The position numbers and the translations under genes are program-made. DNA of 64,000 nt from Pseudomonas putida (GTDB lineage Bacteria; Pseudomonadota; Gammaproteobacteria; Pseudomonadales; Pseudomonadaceae): contig NZ_MKZO01000067.1 in NCBI RefSeq assembly GCF_001941965.1, positions 124,001 through 188,000 of the forward strand, in the 5' to 3' direction. Below are positions 1-8,894 of the stretch, piece by piece. Under the pieces are notes generated by a model. That model made no database searches and was not told the origin of the DNA. It was given only the letters and a program-made list of their open reading frames with translations. The stretch's first letter is position 1. Each line of letters starts with the position of its first letter.

Positions 1-678
1 GATACGCGGGCGACGCTGCTCGAACGACACGTAGGCGATGCGCTTGCCATCCGGGGCGAAGCGCGGCGACAGGATCGGCTCGCGGGATTGCAGCAGGGTC
101 ACTGCACGGGCGCCGTCGTAGTCAGACCGTTGCAAGGTGTAACGCGTGCTGTTGGCAGAGAAGCGCTCGGCGGTCACGTAGAGCATGCGGGTGGAGAACG
201 CACCCTTGATGCCGGTGAGCTTCTCGAACGACTGGTCGGCGATGTAGTGGGACATGTCGCGCAGTTGATCGACGCTACCCGAGACGCTGCCGGTCAGCAC
301 TTGCTGCTCGGTGGCGACGTTGAACAGCGCGTACTGCACCTGCAGGCGACCGCCCGACGGCACGATGCTGCCAACCATCACGTACTGGGCACCCAGGGCT
401 TTCCAGTCGCGGAAGATGACTTCGCTGGCCTGGCTCGGCTGGCTGATCATGTTTTGCCGCGGAATCGGCGAGTAGTAACCCGAGTTGCGCAGGTCGTTGC
501 CAATGATATCGGCCATGTCCTCGGGCAGGACGCTGCCGCCCTGCAGACCGAACGGCACCACGGCGATCGGGGTGGCCCGGTCGCTGCCGCTGGTCACCAG
601 GATGTTCTTTTCTTCTGCGTTGGCCATCCCTGCTGCACAGCAGAGAACGACCAGCAGTCCTCTAAGAAGGTTAATCAC
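1..678 (-). CDS. tolB: TolB, periplasmic Tol-Pal beta-propeller protein (3' end outside window)
   Basis: Only the first 226 codons are in the window; the C-terminal beta-propeller continues past base 1. The start is GTG at 678, overlapping the tolA stop by four bases (GTGA), which implies translational coupling. The first 20 or so residues form a Sec signal peptide ending near the Ala-Asn-Ala before EEKNILV, so the protein is periplasmic. The next ~130 residues match the TolB N-terminal domain that contacts TolA, and the visible end enters the first propeller blades (SPRFAPDGKRIAYVS). TolB links TolA and Pal to maintain outer-membrane integrity and constriction during division. Identification is firm from sequence and operon position. 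Confidence 0.96.
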   Translation of the reverse strand, partial: MINLLRGLLVVLCCAAGMANAEEKNILVTSGSDRATPIAVVPFGLQGGSVLPEDMADIIGNDLRNSGYYSPIPRQNMISQPSQASEVIFRDWKALGAQYVMVGSIVPSGGRLQVQYALFNVATEQQVLTGSVSGSVDQLRDMSHYIADQSFEKLTGIKGAFSTRMLYVTAERFSANSTRYTLQRSDYDGARAVTLLQSREPILSPRFAPDGKRIAYVSFEQRRPRI

Positions 679-1763
679 AAGGCTAGGTCCTCAGGTGTGA
701 ATGTCATCTTGAATGAACGATACGGATTGAATTCGCTCGGTTTCAAACCCTGCATCTCGGTCAGGCGGCCGATGTTCTTGACTGCCGCCACGGCGGAGCT
801 GTCGAACGGACCGTCACCACTGGAGCGTGCGACGCTGACGTTGGTGATGGTGCCATCGGGCAACATGTTGATCTGCAGGACCACTGTCATGTTCTTGCGC
901 GCAGAAGGTGGACGTGCCCAGCCTTCGGCTGCCCGGGCGCGGATCAGGTCGTCGAAGTCGCCGGCGACCTGGTCGCCCTGCTCGTCCGCCAATGCCTGCT
1001 GGCGCTCGGTGGTGTCGGACAACAGCTCGGCCAGGGCCTGGGCTTTCTTGTCTTCCGCCGCCTTGCGGGCTGCCTCGGTGGCCTTTTTCTTGGCCGCGTC
1101 GGCTGCTGCCTTCTTCTTCGCTTCTTCAGCTGCCTTTTTCTTCGCCTCTTCGGCGGCGGCGGCTTTCTTCTTCGCGTCCTCGGCAGCCTTTTTCTTGGCG
1201 TCCTCGGCTGCTTGTTTCTTCGCCTCTTCGGCCGCCTGCTTCTTGGCCTCTTCCTCAGCCTTCTTCTTGGCTTCGTCTTCGGCCTTCTTCTTGGCGATGT
1301 CGGCGAGCTGCTTCTCTTCGGCCTTCTTGGCTTCGTCGGCTTTCTTCGCTGCCTCGGCTTTCTTGGCTTCGTCAGCGGCCTTGGCCTGTTCGGCCTTCTT
1401 CGCTTCAGCGGCCGCGCGGGCTTCCTCGGCCTTTTGAGCAGCTTCCTCTTTCTTTTGTTCCGCGGCCTTCACAGCCTCCTGCTTCTGCTGCTCGACCTTC
1501 TTCTGCTCCATCTGCTCTTCTTCAGTCTGGCGCGCAGCGGTTTTCTTCGCTTCCCCGGCAATCTTCTGATTGGTCTGGGTGGTCGCCTGACTCTTGGATT
1601 TCAGTTGGTACAGGGTAGCCTGGACAATAGGCTTGGCCGGCGGCAGTTCAGGGGTCATGGCGAAGCTGACGAACAGCATGCCGAACACCAGGACGTGCAG
1701 CGCGATGGCCCAGACACTGGGCCAGAAGTAGCTTTCCGAGGCGGATGGCTCTCGCTGTTGCAT
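675..1763 (-). CDS. tolA: TolA, inner-membrane spanning bridge of the Tol-Pal system
   Basis: A 362-residue protein with one N-terminal transmembrane helix (about residues 15-36), a long Ala/Lys/Glu-rich helical domain II (about 60-255, full of AEEAKKKAAE-type repeats) and a C-terminal domain III (about 265-362) containing the conserved VVLQINMLPDGTI region. TolA spans the periplasm and couples the TolQR proton-driven motor to TolB/Pal; domain III is also the usual entry point for filamentous phages and group A colicins. It starts one base inside the tolR stop (TGATG) and its own stop overlaps tolB, so tolQ-R-A-B is a tightly packed operon. The repetitive domain creates long spurious open frames on the opposite strand. 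Confidence 0.97.
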   Translation of the reverse strand: MQQREPSASESYFWPSVWAIALHVLVFGMLFVSFAMTPELPPAKPIVQATLYQLKSKSQATTQTNQKIAGEAKKTAARQTEEEQMEQKKVEQQKQEAVKAAEQKKEEAAQKAEEARAAAEAKKAEQAKAADEAKKAEAAKKADEAKKAEEKQLADIAKKKAEDEAKKKAEEEAKKQAAEEAKKQAAEDAKKKAAEDAKKKAAAAEEAKKKAAEEAKKKAAADAAKKKATEAARKAAEDKKAQALAELLSDTTERQQALADEQGDQVAGDFDDLIRARAAEGWARPPSARKNMTVVLQINMLPDGTITNVSVARSSGDGPFDSSAVAAVKNIGRLTEMQGLKPSEFNPYRSFKMTFTPEDLAL

Positions 1764-2215
1764 CAGGGCGCCTCGGTAATCAGGCCAACGTTACCGACAC
1801 CGGCCTTCTGCAACCCGCCCATGGCGCCCATCACCGCACCGTAGTCGACGGACTTGTCGCCACGGATGAAGACCTGGGTCTGTTTGCCCTGGTCACGGCC
1901 GGCGGCGATGATCTTGGTCACCGCGTCGGTCATTTGCGGCAAGGTCATGGCCTTGTCCATCTGCTTGTCGGTGTCGACTTCGCTGCCAAGGTTCCAGTAG
2001 TAGGTCTTGTCAGCCTTGATCGAAATGGTCAGGACCTGGACGTTGTTGTCCTGCGGCAAGGCTTCGCTGGAAACCTTGGGCAGATCGACCTTAACGCCCT
2101 GGTTGAGCATCGGTGCGGTGACCATGAAGATGACCAGCAGTACCAACATCACGTCGATGTAGGGCACCACGTTCATCTCGGCGACCGGCTTGCGTTTCTG
2201 ACGAACTCGGGCCAT
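1763..2215 (-). CDS. tolR: TolR, ExbD/TolR-family motor protein
   Basis: A 150-residue ExbD/TolR protein with a short cytosolic N-terminus, one transmembrane helix (about residues 17-40) and a periplasmic domain. The helix carries Asp21 in NVVPYIDVMLVLL, equivalent to the Asp that carries protons in the TolQ-TolR channel. It works with TolQ to energise TolA. The gene begins 14 bases after tolQ and overlaps tolA by one base. Length and motif are typical of the family. Confidence 0.97.
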   Translation of the reverse strand: MARVRQKRKPVAEMNVVPYIDVMLVLLVIFMVTAPMLNQGVKVDLPKVSSEALPQDNNVQVLTISIKADKTYYWNLGSEVDTDKQMDKAMTLPQMTDAVTKIIAAGRDQGKQTQVFIRGDKSVDYGAVMGAMGGLQKAGVGNVGLITEAP

Positions 2216-2229
2216 TGGTTTCTACCTGA

Positions 2230-2925
2230 TCACTCTTCGCTGGTGTGCACTTTGCGGTGCAGGATGGCCTGGAACTCGTCGGCGAACGTGTAGTAACGAC
2301 CGATCAGCACTTCACTGCGGGCAGCGAAACGGTTGTAGGCGATAACCGCCGGAATCGCGGCGAACAGGCCGATCGCGGTGGCGATCAGGGCTTCGGCGAT
2401 ACCCGGGGCAACGGTGGCCAGGGTGGCCTGCTGTGCCGAGGCCAGGCCACGGAAGGAGTTCATGATCCCCCAGACGGTACCGAACAGGCCGATGTACGGG
2501 CTGGTGGAACCGACGGTGGCGAGGAACGGCAGGCTCTGCTCGAGCTTCTCTTCCTCGCGGGAGATGGCCACGCGCATGGCGCGACCGACACCTTCCATTA
2601 CCGCATCAGGATCGACGCCCGGCTGCTGGCGCAGGCGGGAGAATTCCTTGAAGCCGGCACGGAACACTTGCTCGACACCCGAATCCGGATCCGGGTTGCT
2701 GCCGGCCTGGCGATACAGCTTGGACAGGTCGATACCCGACCAGAAGCGCTCTTCGAAGCTGTCCAGAGCTCGGCGACCGGCGCGCAGCATGGTGCTGCGC
2801 TGGAAAATCATGATCCACGAAGTCACCGATGCAGCAACCAGTGCCAGCATGACCAGCTGCACCACGATGCTGGCATTGCTGACCAGGCTCCACATGGAGG
2901 TATGGTCGACGACGTTAGCTTCCAC
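2230..2925 (-). CDS. tolQ: TolQ, MotA/TolQ/ExbB-family proton channel subunit
   Basis: A 231-residue inner-membrane protein with three hydrophobic segments (about residues 16-38, 133-155 and 165-190) and the conserved MotA/ExbB glycine-rich stretch IGLFGTVWGIMNSF followed by APGIAEALIATAIGL. It forms the pentameric channel around the TolR helices. It lies two bases downstream of ybgC and opens the tolQRAB block. Identification rests on motif, length and operon order. Confidence 0.97.
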   Translation of the reverse strand: MEANVVDHTSMWSLVSNASIVVQLVMLALVAASVTSWIMIFQRSTMLRAGRRALDSFEERFWSGIDLSKLYRQAGSNPDPDSGVEQVFRAGFKEFSRLRQQPGVDPDAVMEGVGRAMRVAISREEEKLEQSLPFLATVGSTSPYIGLFGTVWGIMNSFRGLASAQQATLATVAPGIAEALIATAIGLFAAIPAVIAYNRFAARSEVLIGRYYTFADEFQAILHRKVHTSEE

Positions 2926-2927
2926 GC

Positions 2928-3383
2928 TTAATCTCCTGCGTTTGTATGAATGCCCGCACTGCCCGCCTCGCTGAAGGCCGCTCGCAGTTCGGGGGGAATA
3001 GCCCGGGGTTTGAAGGTATCGGCGCGCACACAGGCCACCAGGAACTGCCCTTCACAGAGCAGCGTTGCATCACTTTCGCGCCAGACCTGCTGCACGAAAC
3101 GCAGGCTGGCACGATTCAATTCAAGCACTTGTGCGGTGACCCGCAATTCGTCGTCCAGCCGGGCCGGCGCGTGGTAGCGCGCTTCGCTGGAATGAACCAC
3201 GAACAAGGTGTTCTGCTGCGCCAGTTGCGACTGGGCAAAGCCCAGGTCACGCAGCCTTTCGGTGCGGGCGCGCTCCATGAATTTCAGATAATTGACGTAA
3301 TACACCACGCCGCCCGCATCGGTGTCCTCGTAATAGACGCGACAGCGATGTGCGAACGGCTCGACCCCATTTTGCGCGCGCAT
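2928..3383 (-). CDS. ybgC: YbgC, Tol-Pal-associated hotdog-fold acyl-CoA thioesterase
   Basis: A 151-residue hotdog-fold thioesterase with the family signature YYEDTDAGGVVYYVNYLKF near the N-terminus; the second Asp of the EDTD segment is the expected catalytic acid. YbgC enzymes hydrolyse acyl-CoA thioesters and associate with acyl carrier protein and phospholipid enzymes at the inner membrane. The gene is the first of the ybgC-tolQRAB operon, with only two bases before tolQ. The start ATG at 3383 fits family length; the roughly 120 bases upstream, to the ruvB stop, must hold the operon promoter. Confidence 0.95.
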   Translation of the reverse strand: MRAQNGVEPFAHRCRVYYEDTDAGGVVYYVNYLKFMERARTERLRDLGFAQSQLAQQNTLFVVHSSEARYHAPARLDDELRVTAQVLELNRASLRFVQQVWRESDATLLCEGQFLVACVRADTFKPRAIPPELRAAFSEAGSAGIHTNAGD

Positions 3384-3507
3384 ACTCTAGTGCTAACTCC
3401 TCAGCTTGCCAATCCGCCCAACCAACTGTTTTTGCGGATCATGTCGTATTGCTAGCGCCGTCAGTGCCAGTCGGCGATTAGGACCACAAAACCGCAAGAT
3501 AAATCTG

Positions 3508-4560
3508 TCACTCATCATCTGAATCGGAAAAATCACTACCAGATGCTTCACCGAGCTGTTTCGGAATGTTCAGGCCGAAATGCAGGTAGGCATGCCGGGT
3601 CACCACACGACCACGCGGAGTACGCATGATATAGCCCTGCTGGATCAGGTACGGCTCCAGCACATCCTCGATGGTATGGCGCTCTTCGCTGATTGCAGCA
3701 GCAAGACTGTCCACGCCTACCGGGCCACCGTCGAACTTCTCGATCATGGTCAGCAAGAGACGTCGGTCCTGGTGGTCGAAGCCACGTTCATCGACATCCA
3801 GCAGGTTCAGCGCCATGTCCGCGACCGCCTTGGTGATCTCGCCCTTGCCACGCACCTCGGCGTAATCACGCACTCGACGCAGCAGGCGGTTGGCGATCCG
3901 CGGCGTGCCGCGGGCACGCCGGGCGATCTCGAAAGCGCCCTCGTCCTCGATCGGCAGGCCGAGAATCCCGCCGGAACGGCTGACGATCGTGGCCAGGTCG
4001 GCGTTGCTGTAGAACTCAAGACGCTGGACGATACCGAAGCGGTCACGCAGCGGGTTGGTCAGCATGCCGGCGCGGGTGGTGGCGCCGACCAGGGTAAAGG
4101 GCGGCAGGTCCAGCTTGATCGAGCGTGCGGCCGGGCCTTCGCCGATCATGATGTCGAGCTGGAAGTCCTCCATGGCCGGATACAGCACCTCCTCGACCAC
4201 CGGCGACAGGCGATGGATCTCGTCGATGAACAGCACATCGTGAGGCTCGAGGTTGGTCAGCAGCGCCGCCAGGTCTCCCGGACGCTCCAGGATCGGCCCG
4301 GAGGTGCTCTTGATCGACACCCCCATTTCCTGGGCGATGATATTGGCCAGGGTGGTCTTGCCCAGCCCCGGCGGGCCGAAGATCAGGGTGTGGTCGAGGG
4401 ATTCGCTGCGATTGCGCGCCGCCTGGATGAACAGGGCCATCTGCTCGCGCACCACCGGCTGGCCAATGTACTCGGCCAGGCGCAGCGGACGGATCGCCCG
4501 ATCCTGGACTTCTTCCCGGTCGCGGCCGGTGGCGGTTATCAAACGGTCGGCTTCGATCAC
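3508..4560 (-). CDS. ruvB: RuvB, Holliday-junction branch-migration ATPase
   Basis: A 350-residue AAA+ motor with Walker A GPPGLGKTT (about residue 62-70), Walker B FIDEIHRL and a C-terminal winged-helix domain ending in the RHAYLHFG region. RuvB hexamers drive branch migration on RuvA-bound Holliday junctions. The only start that fits the family N-terminus (IEADRLITA) is GTG at 4560, directly after the ruvA TAA stop, so the two are translationally coupled. A short acidic Ser/Asp tail ends the protein. Confidence 0.97.
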   Translation of the reverse strand: MIEADRLITATGRDREEVQDRAIRPLRLAEYIGQPVVREQMALFIQAARNRSESLDHTLIFGPPGLGKTTLANIIAQEMGVSIKSTSGPILERPGDLAALLTNLEPHDVLFIDEIHRLSPVVEEVLYPAMEDFQLDIMIGEGPAARSIKLDLPPFTLVGATTRAGMLTNPLRDRFGIVQRLEFYSNADLATIVSRSGGILGLPIEDEGAFEIARRARGTPRIANRLLRRVRDYAEVRGKGEITKAVADMALNLLDVDERGFDHQDRRLLLTMIEKFDGGPVGVDSLAAAISEERHTIEDVLEPYLIQQGYIMRTPRGRVVTRHAYLHFGLNIPKQLGEASGSDFSDSDDE

Positions 4561-5169
4561 TTAAATCATCCCTTTCAGGCTGCGCCGGATCAGCTCTTCG
4601 CTGCTCAGGCCCTTGGCGTCCACGGCGGCCACCGCACGGCTGGCCTCCTGCGGCTTGTAGCCCAGGGAAATCAGGGCGCTGACCGCATCGGCTTCAGCGG
4701 TGGAGACGGTCGCCAGAGGCGCTGGACCATTCGGCACCAGTTGGAACATGCTCGGCACGGTTTCCCAGGCCTTGAAGCGGTCCTTCAGCTCGACCAGCAG
4801 GCGTTCGGCGGTCTTCTTGCCCACGCCCGGCACCTTGACCAGCGCCGAGGTGTCCTGGGCCTGGACGCAGCGCACCAGTTCATCGACATCCAGCCCCGAC
4901 ATCAGCGCCAGCGCCAGCTTGGGGCCGACACCATTGAGCCGGATCAGCTCGCGGAACAGCTCTCGCTCGCGCTTTTCAGAGAAGCCATACAGCAGGTGGG
5001 CATCCTCGCGCACGATCAGGTGGGTGTGCAAGGTCACGCTCTCCCCCACCTTCGGCAGGCGATAGAGCGTAGTCATCGGCACTTCCAGCTCGTAGCCGAG
5101 GCCATTGACATCGACAATCAGGTGCGGCGGCTGCTTTTCAGCCAGGGTGCCGCGCAAACGTCCAATCAC
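4561..5169 (-). CDS. ruvA: RuvA, Holliday-junction binding subunit
   Basis: A 202-residue RuvA with the N-terminal OB fold (MIGRLRGTLAEK...), the tandem helix-hairpin-helix region (LNGVGPKLALALMSG and VPGVGKKTAERLLVELKD) and the flexible domain III (about residues 155-202) that contacts RuvB. A RuvA tetramer holds the four-way junction flat and recruits RuvB. It sits 66 bases downstream of ruvC and abuts ruvB. I saw no LexA operator immediately upstream, in keeping with Pseudomonas, where the ruv genes are often not strongly SOS-controlled. Confidence 0.97.
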   Translation of the reverse strand: MIGRLRGTLAEKQPPHLIVDVNGLGYELEVPMTTLYRLPKVGESVTLHTHLIVREDAHLLYGFSEKRERELFRELIRLNGVGPKLALALMSGLDVDELVRCVQAQDTSALVKVPGVGKKTAERLLVELKDRFKAWETVPSMFQLVPNGPAPLATVSTAEADAVSALISLGYKPQEASRAVAAVDAKGLSSEELIRRSLKGMI

Positions 5170-5235
5170 GTTCAGGTCCTTTCTCGTGAGCGCCGCGATC
5201 AGCCAGCGGCGCTTCTATATAAAGCCGGGATGCTA

Positions 5236-5760
5236 TCAGAGACGCAGGCGTCCGTTGCGACTGCGCGCGACACCCAGGCCATGCGGCACCAGGCTGGAGC
5301 GGGTGTGAGCGTGACACAGGGCGATGGCCAGGGCGTCGGAGGCATCGATCTGCGGTTTCTGGGTCAGCTTGAGCAGGTGCATGACCATCATCTGCACCGC
5401 TTCCTTGTTGGCCCCACCACTACCAGCCACGGCCTGCTTGACCTGGCTGGCCGTGTATTCGGCGATTTCCAGCCCGGCCTCGGCCGCCGCGACGATAGCC
5501 GCACCGCGGGCCTGGCCGAGCTTGAGCGCCGAGTCGGCGTTGCGCGCCATGAACACCCGTTCGATGCCCATCGTCACCGGGCCGTGCAGGCGGATGACTT
5601 CACTCACCCCGCGAAAAACGATCTGCAAACGCTCATGCAGCTCGCCGCTGCCGGTGCGGATACATCCCGACGCCACGTACTCGCAGCCGCGCCCGGTATG
5701 GCGCACCACACCGTAGCCGGTAATCCGCGAGCCGGGGTCGATACCTAGAATCAGAGTCAT
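5236..5760 (-). CDS. ruvC: RuvC, Holliday-junction resolvase
   Basis: A 174-residue RNase-H-fold resolvase beginning MTLILGIDPGSRITGYG, with Asp8 as the first catalytic acidic residue, the Glu of MGIERVFMARN as the second, and the C-terminal acidic pair in DASDALAIALCHAH. RuvC dimers cut symmetrically across the junction held by RuvAB. The gene heads ruvC-ruvA-ruvB. A terminator-like hairpin lies between it and yebC, so it probably has its own promoter in the 5761-5838 gap. Confidence 0.97.
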   Translation of the reverse strand: MTLILGIDPGSRITGYGVVRHTGRGCEYVASGCIRTGSGELHERLQIVFRGVSEVIRLHGPVTMGIERVFMARNADSALKLGQARGAAIVAAAEAGLEIAEYTASQVKQAVAGSGGANKEAVQMMVMHLLKLTQKPQIDASDALAIALCHAHTRSSLVPHGLGVARSRNGRLRL

Positions 5761-5783
5761 AAGCCTGCTTCATCTGCAAATAC

Positions 5784-5817
5784 AAAAGCCGGCCCCACCT
5801 TGCAGGCGGGACCGGCC
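5784..5817 (-). terminator. Intrinsic terminator after yebC
   Basis: Read on the minus strand, an imperfect GC-rich hairpin (GCCGGTCCCGCC pairing with GGTGGGGCCGGC) is followed by TTTTG. It lies just downstream of the yebC stop and separates yebC from ruvC. Confidence 0.75.
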
Positions 5818-5838
5818 TCGGACAACCTAAAAAACACT

Positions 5839-6585
5839 TCAGCCGAGTTTTTCCATGACCTCGTCAGGAATTTCAGCATTGGAATAGACGTTTTGCACGT
5901 CGTCCAGGTCTTCCAGCATGTCGATCAGCTTCAGCACCTTCTGCGCGCCGTCCAGGTCCAGCTCGGCGCTGGTGGTCGGTTGCATGACGATTTCCGCATC
6001 GGCGGCCTTGAAACCCGCGGCTTCCAGGGCGCTGCGCACGGCATAGAAGCTGGCGAACGAGGTGAACACGTCGAAGGAACCGTCGCCATTGCTGACTACA
6101 TCGTCGGCATCGGCTTCCATCGCCGCTTCCATCAGCGCGTCTTCGTCGACGCCTTCGGCGAAGCTGATCTGGCCCTTGCGCTCGAACAGGTAGGCCACGG
6201 AACCGTCGGTGCCGAGGTTGCCGCCACACTTGCTGAACGCATGACGCACGGCGGCAGCGGTACGGTTGCGGTTGTCGGTCATGGCTTCGACCATGATCGC
6301 CACGCCGCCCGGGCCGTAGCCCTCGTAGCTCAGCTCTTCGACGTTGTCCGCTTCGGCGGTGCCGGCGCCACGGGCGACGGCACGGTCGATGATATCGCGG
6401 CTCATGTTCGCCCCCAGCGCCTTGTCCAGGGCCAGGCGCAGACGCGGGTTGGACGACGGATCGCCCCCGCCCTGCTTGGCAGCGACGGTCAGCTCACGAA
6501 TCCACTTGGTGAAGATCTTGCCTCTCTTGGCATCCTGGCGCTCTTTGCGGTGCTTGATGTTCGCCCACTTGGAATGACCCGCCAT
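5839..6585 (-). CDS. yebC: YebC/PmpR-family transcriptional or translational regulator
   Basis: A 248-residue YebC protein with the invariant N-terminus MAGHSKWANIKHRK. I chose ATG at 6585 because this motif begins every family member, although the frame stays open 32 codons further upstream. The family is described both as DNA-binding regulators (PmpR represses pqsR in P. aeruginosa) and as factors that help ribosomes through proline runs. It lies upstream of ruvCAB but is separated from it by a terminator. Confidence 0.95.
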   Translation of the reverse strand: MAGHSKWANIKHRKERQDAKRGKIFTKWIRELTVAAKQGGGDPSSNPRLRLALDKALGANMSRDIIDRAVARGAGTAEADNVEELSYEGYGPGGVAIMVEAMTDNRNRTAAAVRHAFSKCGGNLGTDGSVAYLFERKGQISFAEGVDEDALMEAAMEADADDVVSNGDGSFDVFTSFASFYAVRSALEAAGFKAADAEIVMQPTTSAELDLDGAQKVLKLIDMLEDLDDVQNVYSNAEIPDEVMEKLG

Positions 6586-6671
6586 AACTGACTCCAAAAA
6601 TCCTTGAAACAAAATCACGCGCCCTCCCGGCTCGATGCGGGAAGACACAATTAAATCGGGTGCCTTAAAGC

Positions 6672-6699
6672 AAAGGCGCATCCCGTGGGATGCGCCTTT
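6672..6699 (-). terminator. Intrinsic terminator after aspS
   Basis: A perfect 13-base stem (AAAGGCGCATCCC paired with GGGATGCGCCTTT, two-base loop) ends in T-rich sequence on the minus strand, ten bases beyond the aspS stop. Confidence 0.8.
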
Positions 6700-6708
6700 C
6701 AGGACCGC

Positions 6709-8484
6709 TTACTCAGCCTTCTGCGTTTCGCGCAGACGGATGTGCAGCTCGCGCAGGGCCTTGGCGTCGACCAGGCCAGGGGCCTGGGTCATGACGCACG
6801 CGGCGCTCTGGGTTTTCGGGAAGGCGATCACTTCACGGATCGACTGGGCGCCGGTCATCAGCATGACCAGGCGGTCCAGACCGAAGGCCAGGCCGCCGTG
6901 TGGCGGAGCGCCGAACTTCAGGGCGTCGAGCAGGAAGCCGAACTTCTCTTCCTGTTCAGCCGCTTCGATACCCAGCAGACGGAATACCGCCTGTTGCATT
7001 TCCTTGCGGTGGATACGGATCGAACCGCCACCCAGCTCGGTGCCGTTCAGGACCATGTCGTAAGCGCGGGACAGTGCGGTGGCCGGGTTGGCCTCCAGCT
7101 CTTCCGGGGTGCACTTCGGCGCGGTGAACGGGTGGTGCAGCGCGGTGAAGCTGCCGTCTTCGTTTTCCTCGAACATCGGGAAGTCGACGACCCACATTGG
7201 CGCCCACTCGCAGGTGTACAGGTTGAAGTCGGCACCCAGCTTGATACGCAGCGCGCCCAGGGCCTCGCTGACGATCTTGGTCTTGTCGGCACCGAAGAAG
7301 ACGATGTCGCCATCGACCGCGCCGACGCGATCGAGGATCACGTTCAGGTTGGCTTCCGGGATGTTCTTGACGATCGGCGACTGCAGGCCTTCGACGCCCT
7401 TGGCGCGCTCGTTGACCTTGATGTACGCCAGGCCCTTGGCACCGTAGATGCCGACGAACTTGGTGTACTCGTCGATCTTGCTGCGCGGCATGCTCGCGCC
7501 GCCTGGCAGGCGCAGGGCGGTGACGCGGCATTTCGGATCGTTGGCCGGGCCGGCGAAGACCTTGAAGTCGACGTCTTTCAGTTGGTCGGCAACGTCGACC
7601 AGTTCCAGCGGGATACGCAGGTCAGGCTTGTCGGAACCGTAGCGGCGCTGGGCTTCTTCGAAGGTCATGTGCGGGAATTCGCCGAATTCCAGGTCCAGGA
7701 CTTCCTTGAACAGCTTGCGGATCATGCTCTCGGTCAGGCCCATGATCTCCGATTCATCAAGGAAGCTGGTCTCGATGTCGATCTGGGTGAATTCTGGCTG
7801 GCGGTCGGCACGCAGGTCTTCGTCACGGAAGCACTTGGCAATCTGGTAGTAGCGGTCGAAGCCGGCGACCATCAGCAGTTGCTTGAACAGCTGAGGCGAT
7901 TGCGGCAGGGCGAAGAAGCTGCCGGCGTGGGTACGGCTCGGCACCAGGTAGTCGCGGGCGCCTTCCGGGGTAGCACGGGTCAGGATCGGGGTTTCGACGT
8001 CGAGGAAGCCGTTCTCGTCGAGGAAGCGACGGATGCTCGAAGTGATGCGCGAACGCAGACGCAGCTTGTCGGCCATTTCCGGGCGACGCAGGTCGATGAA
8101 GCGGTAGCGCAGGCGGGTTTCCTCGCCGACGTCGGAGTATTCGTTCAGCGGGAACGGCGGGGTTTCCGCTTCGTTCAGCACTTCCAGCTCGTAACCCAGG
8201 ACTTCGATGGCACCGGAGGCCATGTTCGGGTTGACGGCGCCGGCAGGACGCGGACGCACCTTGCCGGTGATCTTCACCACGTATTCGCTGCGCACACGGT
8301 CGGCGGCAGCGAAGCTGTCTGCGCGATCCGGGTCGAACACGACCTGGGCCATGCCTTCGCGGTCACGGATGTCGAGGAAGATCACCCCGCCGTGGTCGCG
8401 ACGACGATGGACCCAGCCGCAAAGGGTGATTTCCTGACCGTCCAGGCTCTCGTTCAGTTGGCCGCAATAGTGGCTGCGCATCAT
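6709..8484 (-). CDS. aspS: Aspartyl-tRNA synthetase (AspRS, bacterial type)
   Basis: A 591-residue class II synthetase that charges tRNA-Asp (and, in organisms lacking AsnRS, also tRNA-Asn). The N-terminal OB anticodon-binding domain (about 1-110) carries LCGWVHRRRDHGGVIFLDIRD; class II motif 2 is FRDEDLRADRQPEFTQ; the bacterial GAD insertion lies around 290-410; motif 3 is GLAFGLDRLVML near the C-terminus. Length is typical for bacterial AspRS. An fmdB-like gene lies 105 bases upstream. Confidence 0.97.
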   Translation of the reverse strand: MMRSHYCGQLNESLDGQEITLCGWVHRRRDHGGVIFLDIRDREGMAQVVFDPDRADSFAAADRVRSEYVVKITGKVRPRPAGAVNPNMASGAIEVLGYELEVLNEAETPPFPLNEYSDVGEETRLRYRFIDLRRPEMADKLRLRSRITSSIRRFLDENGFLDVETPILTRATPEGARDYLVPSRTHAGSFFALPQSPQLFKQLLMVAGFDRYYQIAKCFRDEDLRADRQPEFTQIDIETSFLDESEIMGLTESMIRKLFKEVLDLEFGEFPHMTFEEAQRRYGSDKPDLRIPLELVDVADQLKDVDFKVFAGPANDPKCRVTALRLPGGASMPRSKIDEYTKFVGIYGAKGLAYIKVNERAKGVEGLQSPIVKNIPEANLNVILDRVGAVDGDIVFFGADKTKIVSEALGALRIKLGADFNLYTCEWAPMWVVDFPMFEENEDGSFTALHHPFTAPKCTPEELEANPATALSRAYDMVLNGTELGGGSIRIHRKEMQQAVFRLLGIEAAEQEEKFGFLLDALKFGAPPHGGLAFGLDRLVMLMTGAQSIREVIAFPKTQSAACVMTQAPGLVDAKALRELHIRLRETQKAE

Positions 8485-8589
8485 GATGGTGGTTTCGCTT
8501 CTCGTGATTCGTGAATTCGTTCAGGCCGCAGATTTCACTTGGCGGCCGCAAAGGGTCAATAGTGCAAGACCCGGGCAGTACAGTTCAAC

Positions 8590-8805
8590 TCAGTCGCCGC
8601 TGCCAGCCAGATTCTTTTTCGTGCCGGTCTTGAAGTCGGTTTCGTACCAGCCCTTGCCGCTCAGGCGAAAGCCGGGGGCAGAGAGCACCTTCTTCAGTTC
8701 GGGCTGCTGGCAGGCGGGGCAGTCGGTCAGCGGCGCCGCGCTGATCTTCTGCAGCACTTCCATCTGGTGGCTGCAGGAACCGCATTGATAGTCGTACAGA
8801 GGCAT
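8590..8805 (-). CDS. FmdB-family zinc-ribbon protein
   Basis: A 71-residue protein starting MPLYDYQCGSCSHQMEV, with a four-cysteine zinc ribbon (CGSC and CPAC) in the first 40 residues and a conserved GKGWYETDFK tail. The family is annotated after FmdB of methylotrophs, but the function in Pseudomonas is not established. It sits directly upstream of aspS on the same strand, an arrangement kept across pseudomonads. Confidence 0.9.
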   Translation of the reverse strand: MPLYDYQCGSCSHQMEVLQKISAAPLTDCPACQQPELKKVLSAPGFRLSGKGWYETDFKTGTKKNLAGSGD

Positions 8806-8894
8806 GGGGCGTATCTCGGTGAGCCCTGCGCGGGCCGCGCCGCACAGTAAAAGGCGGGATTATATATGGTTAGCCGGGGCTGTGCAGCCTGCGC

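Noticed and set aside
3580..5748. 722-codon plus-strand open frame across ruvB, ruvA and ruvC
   Set aside because: It is exactly antisense to three well-identified genes, has no matching family and is produced by high-GC third positions.
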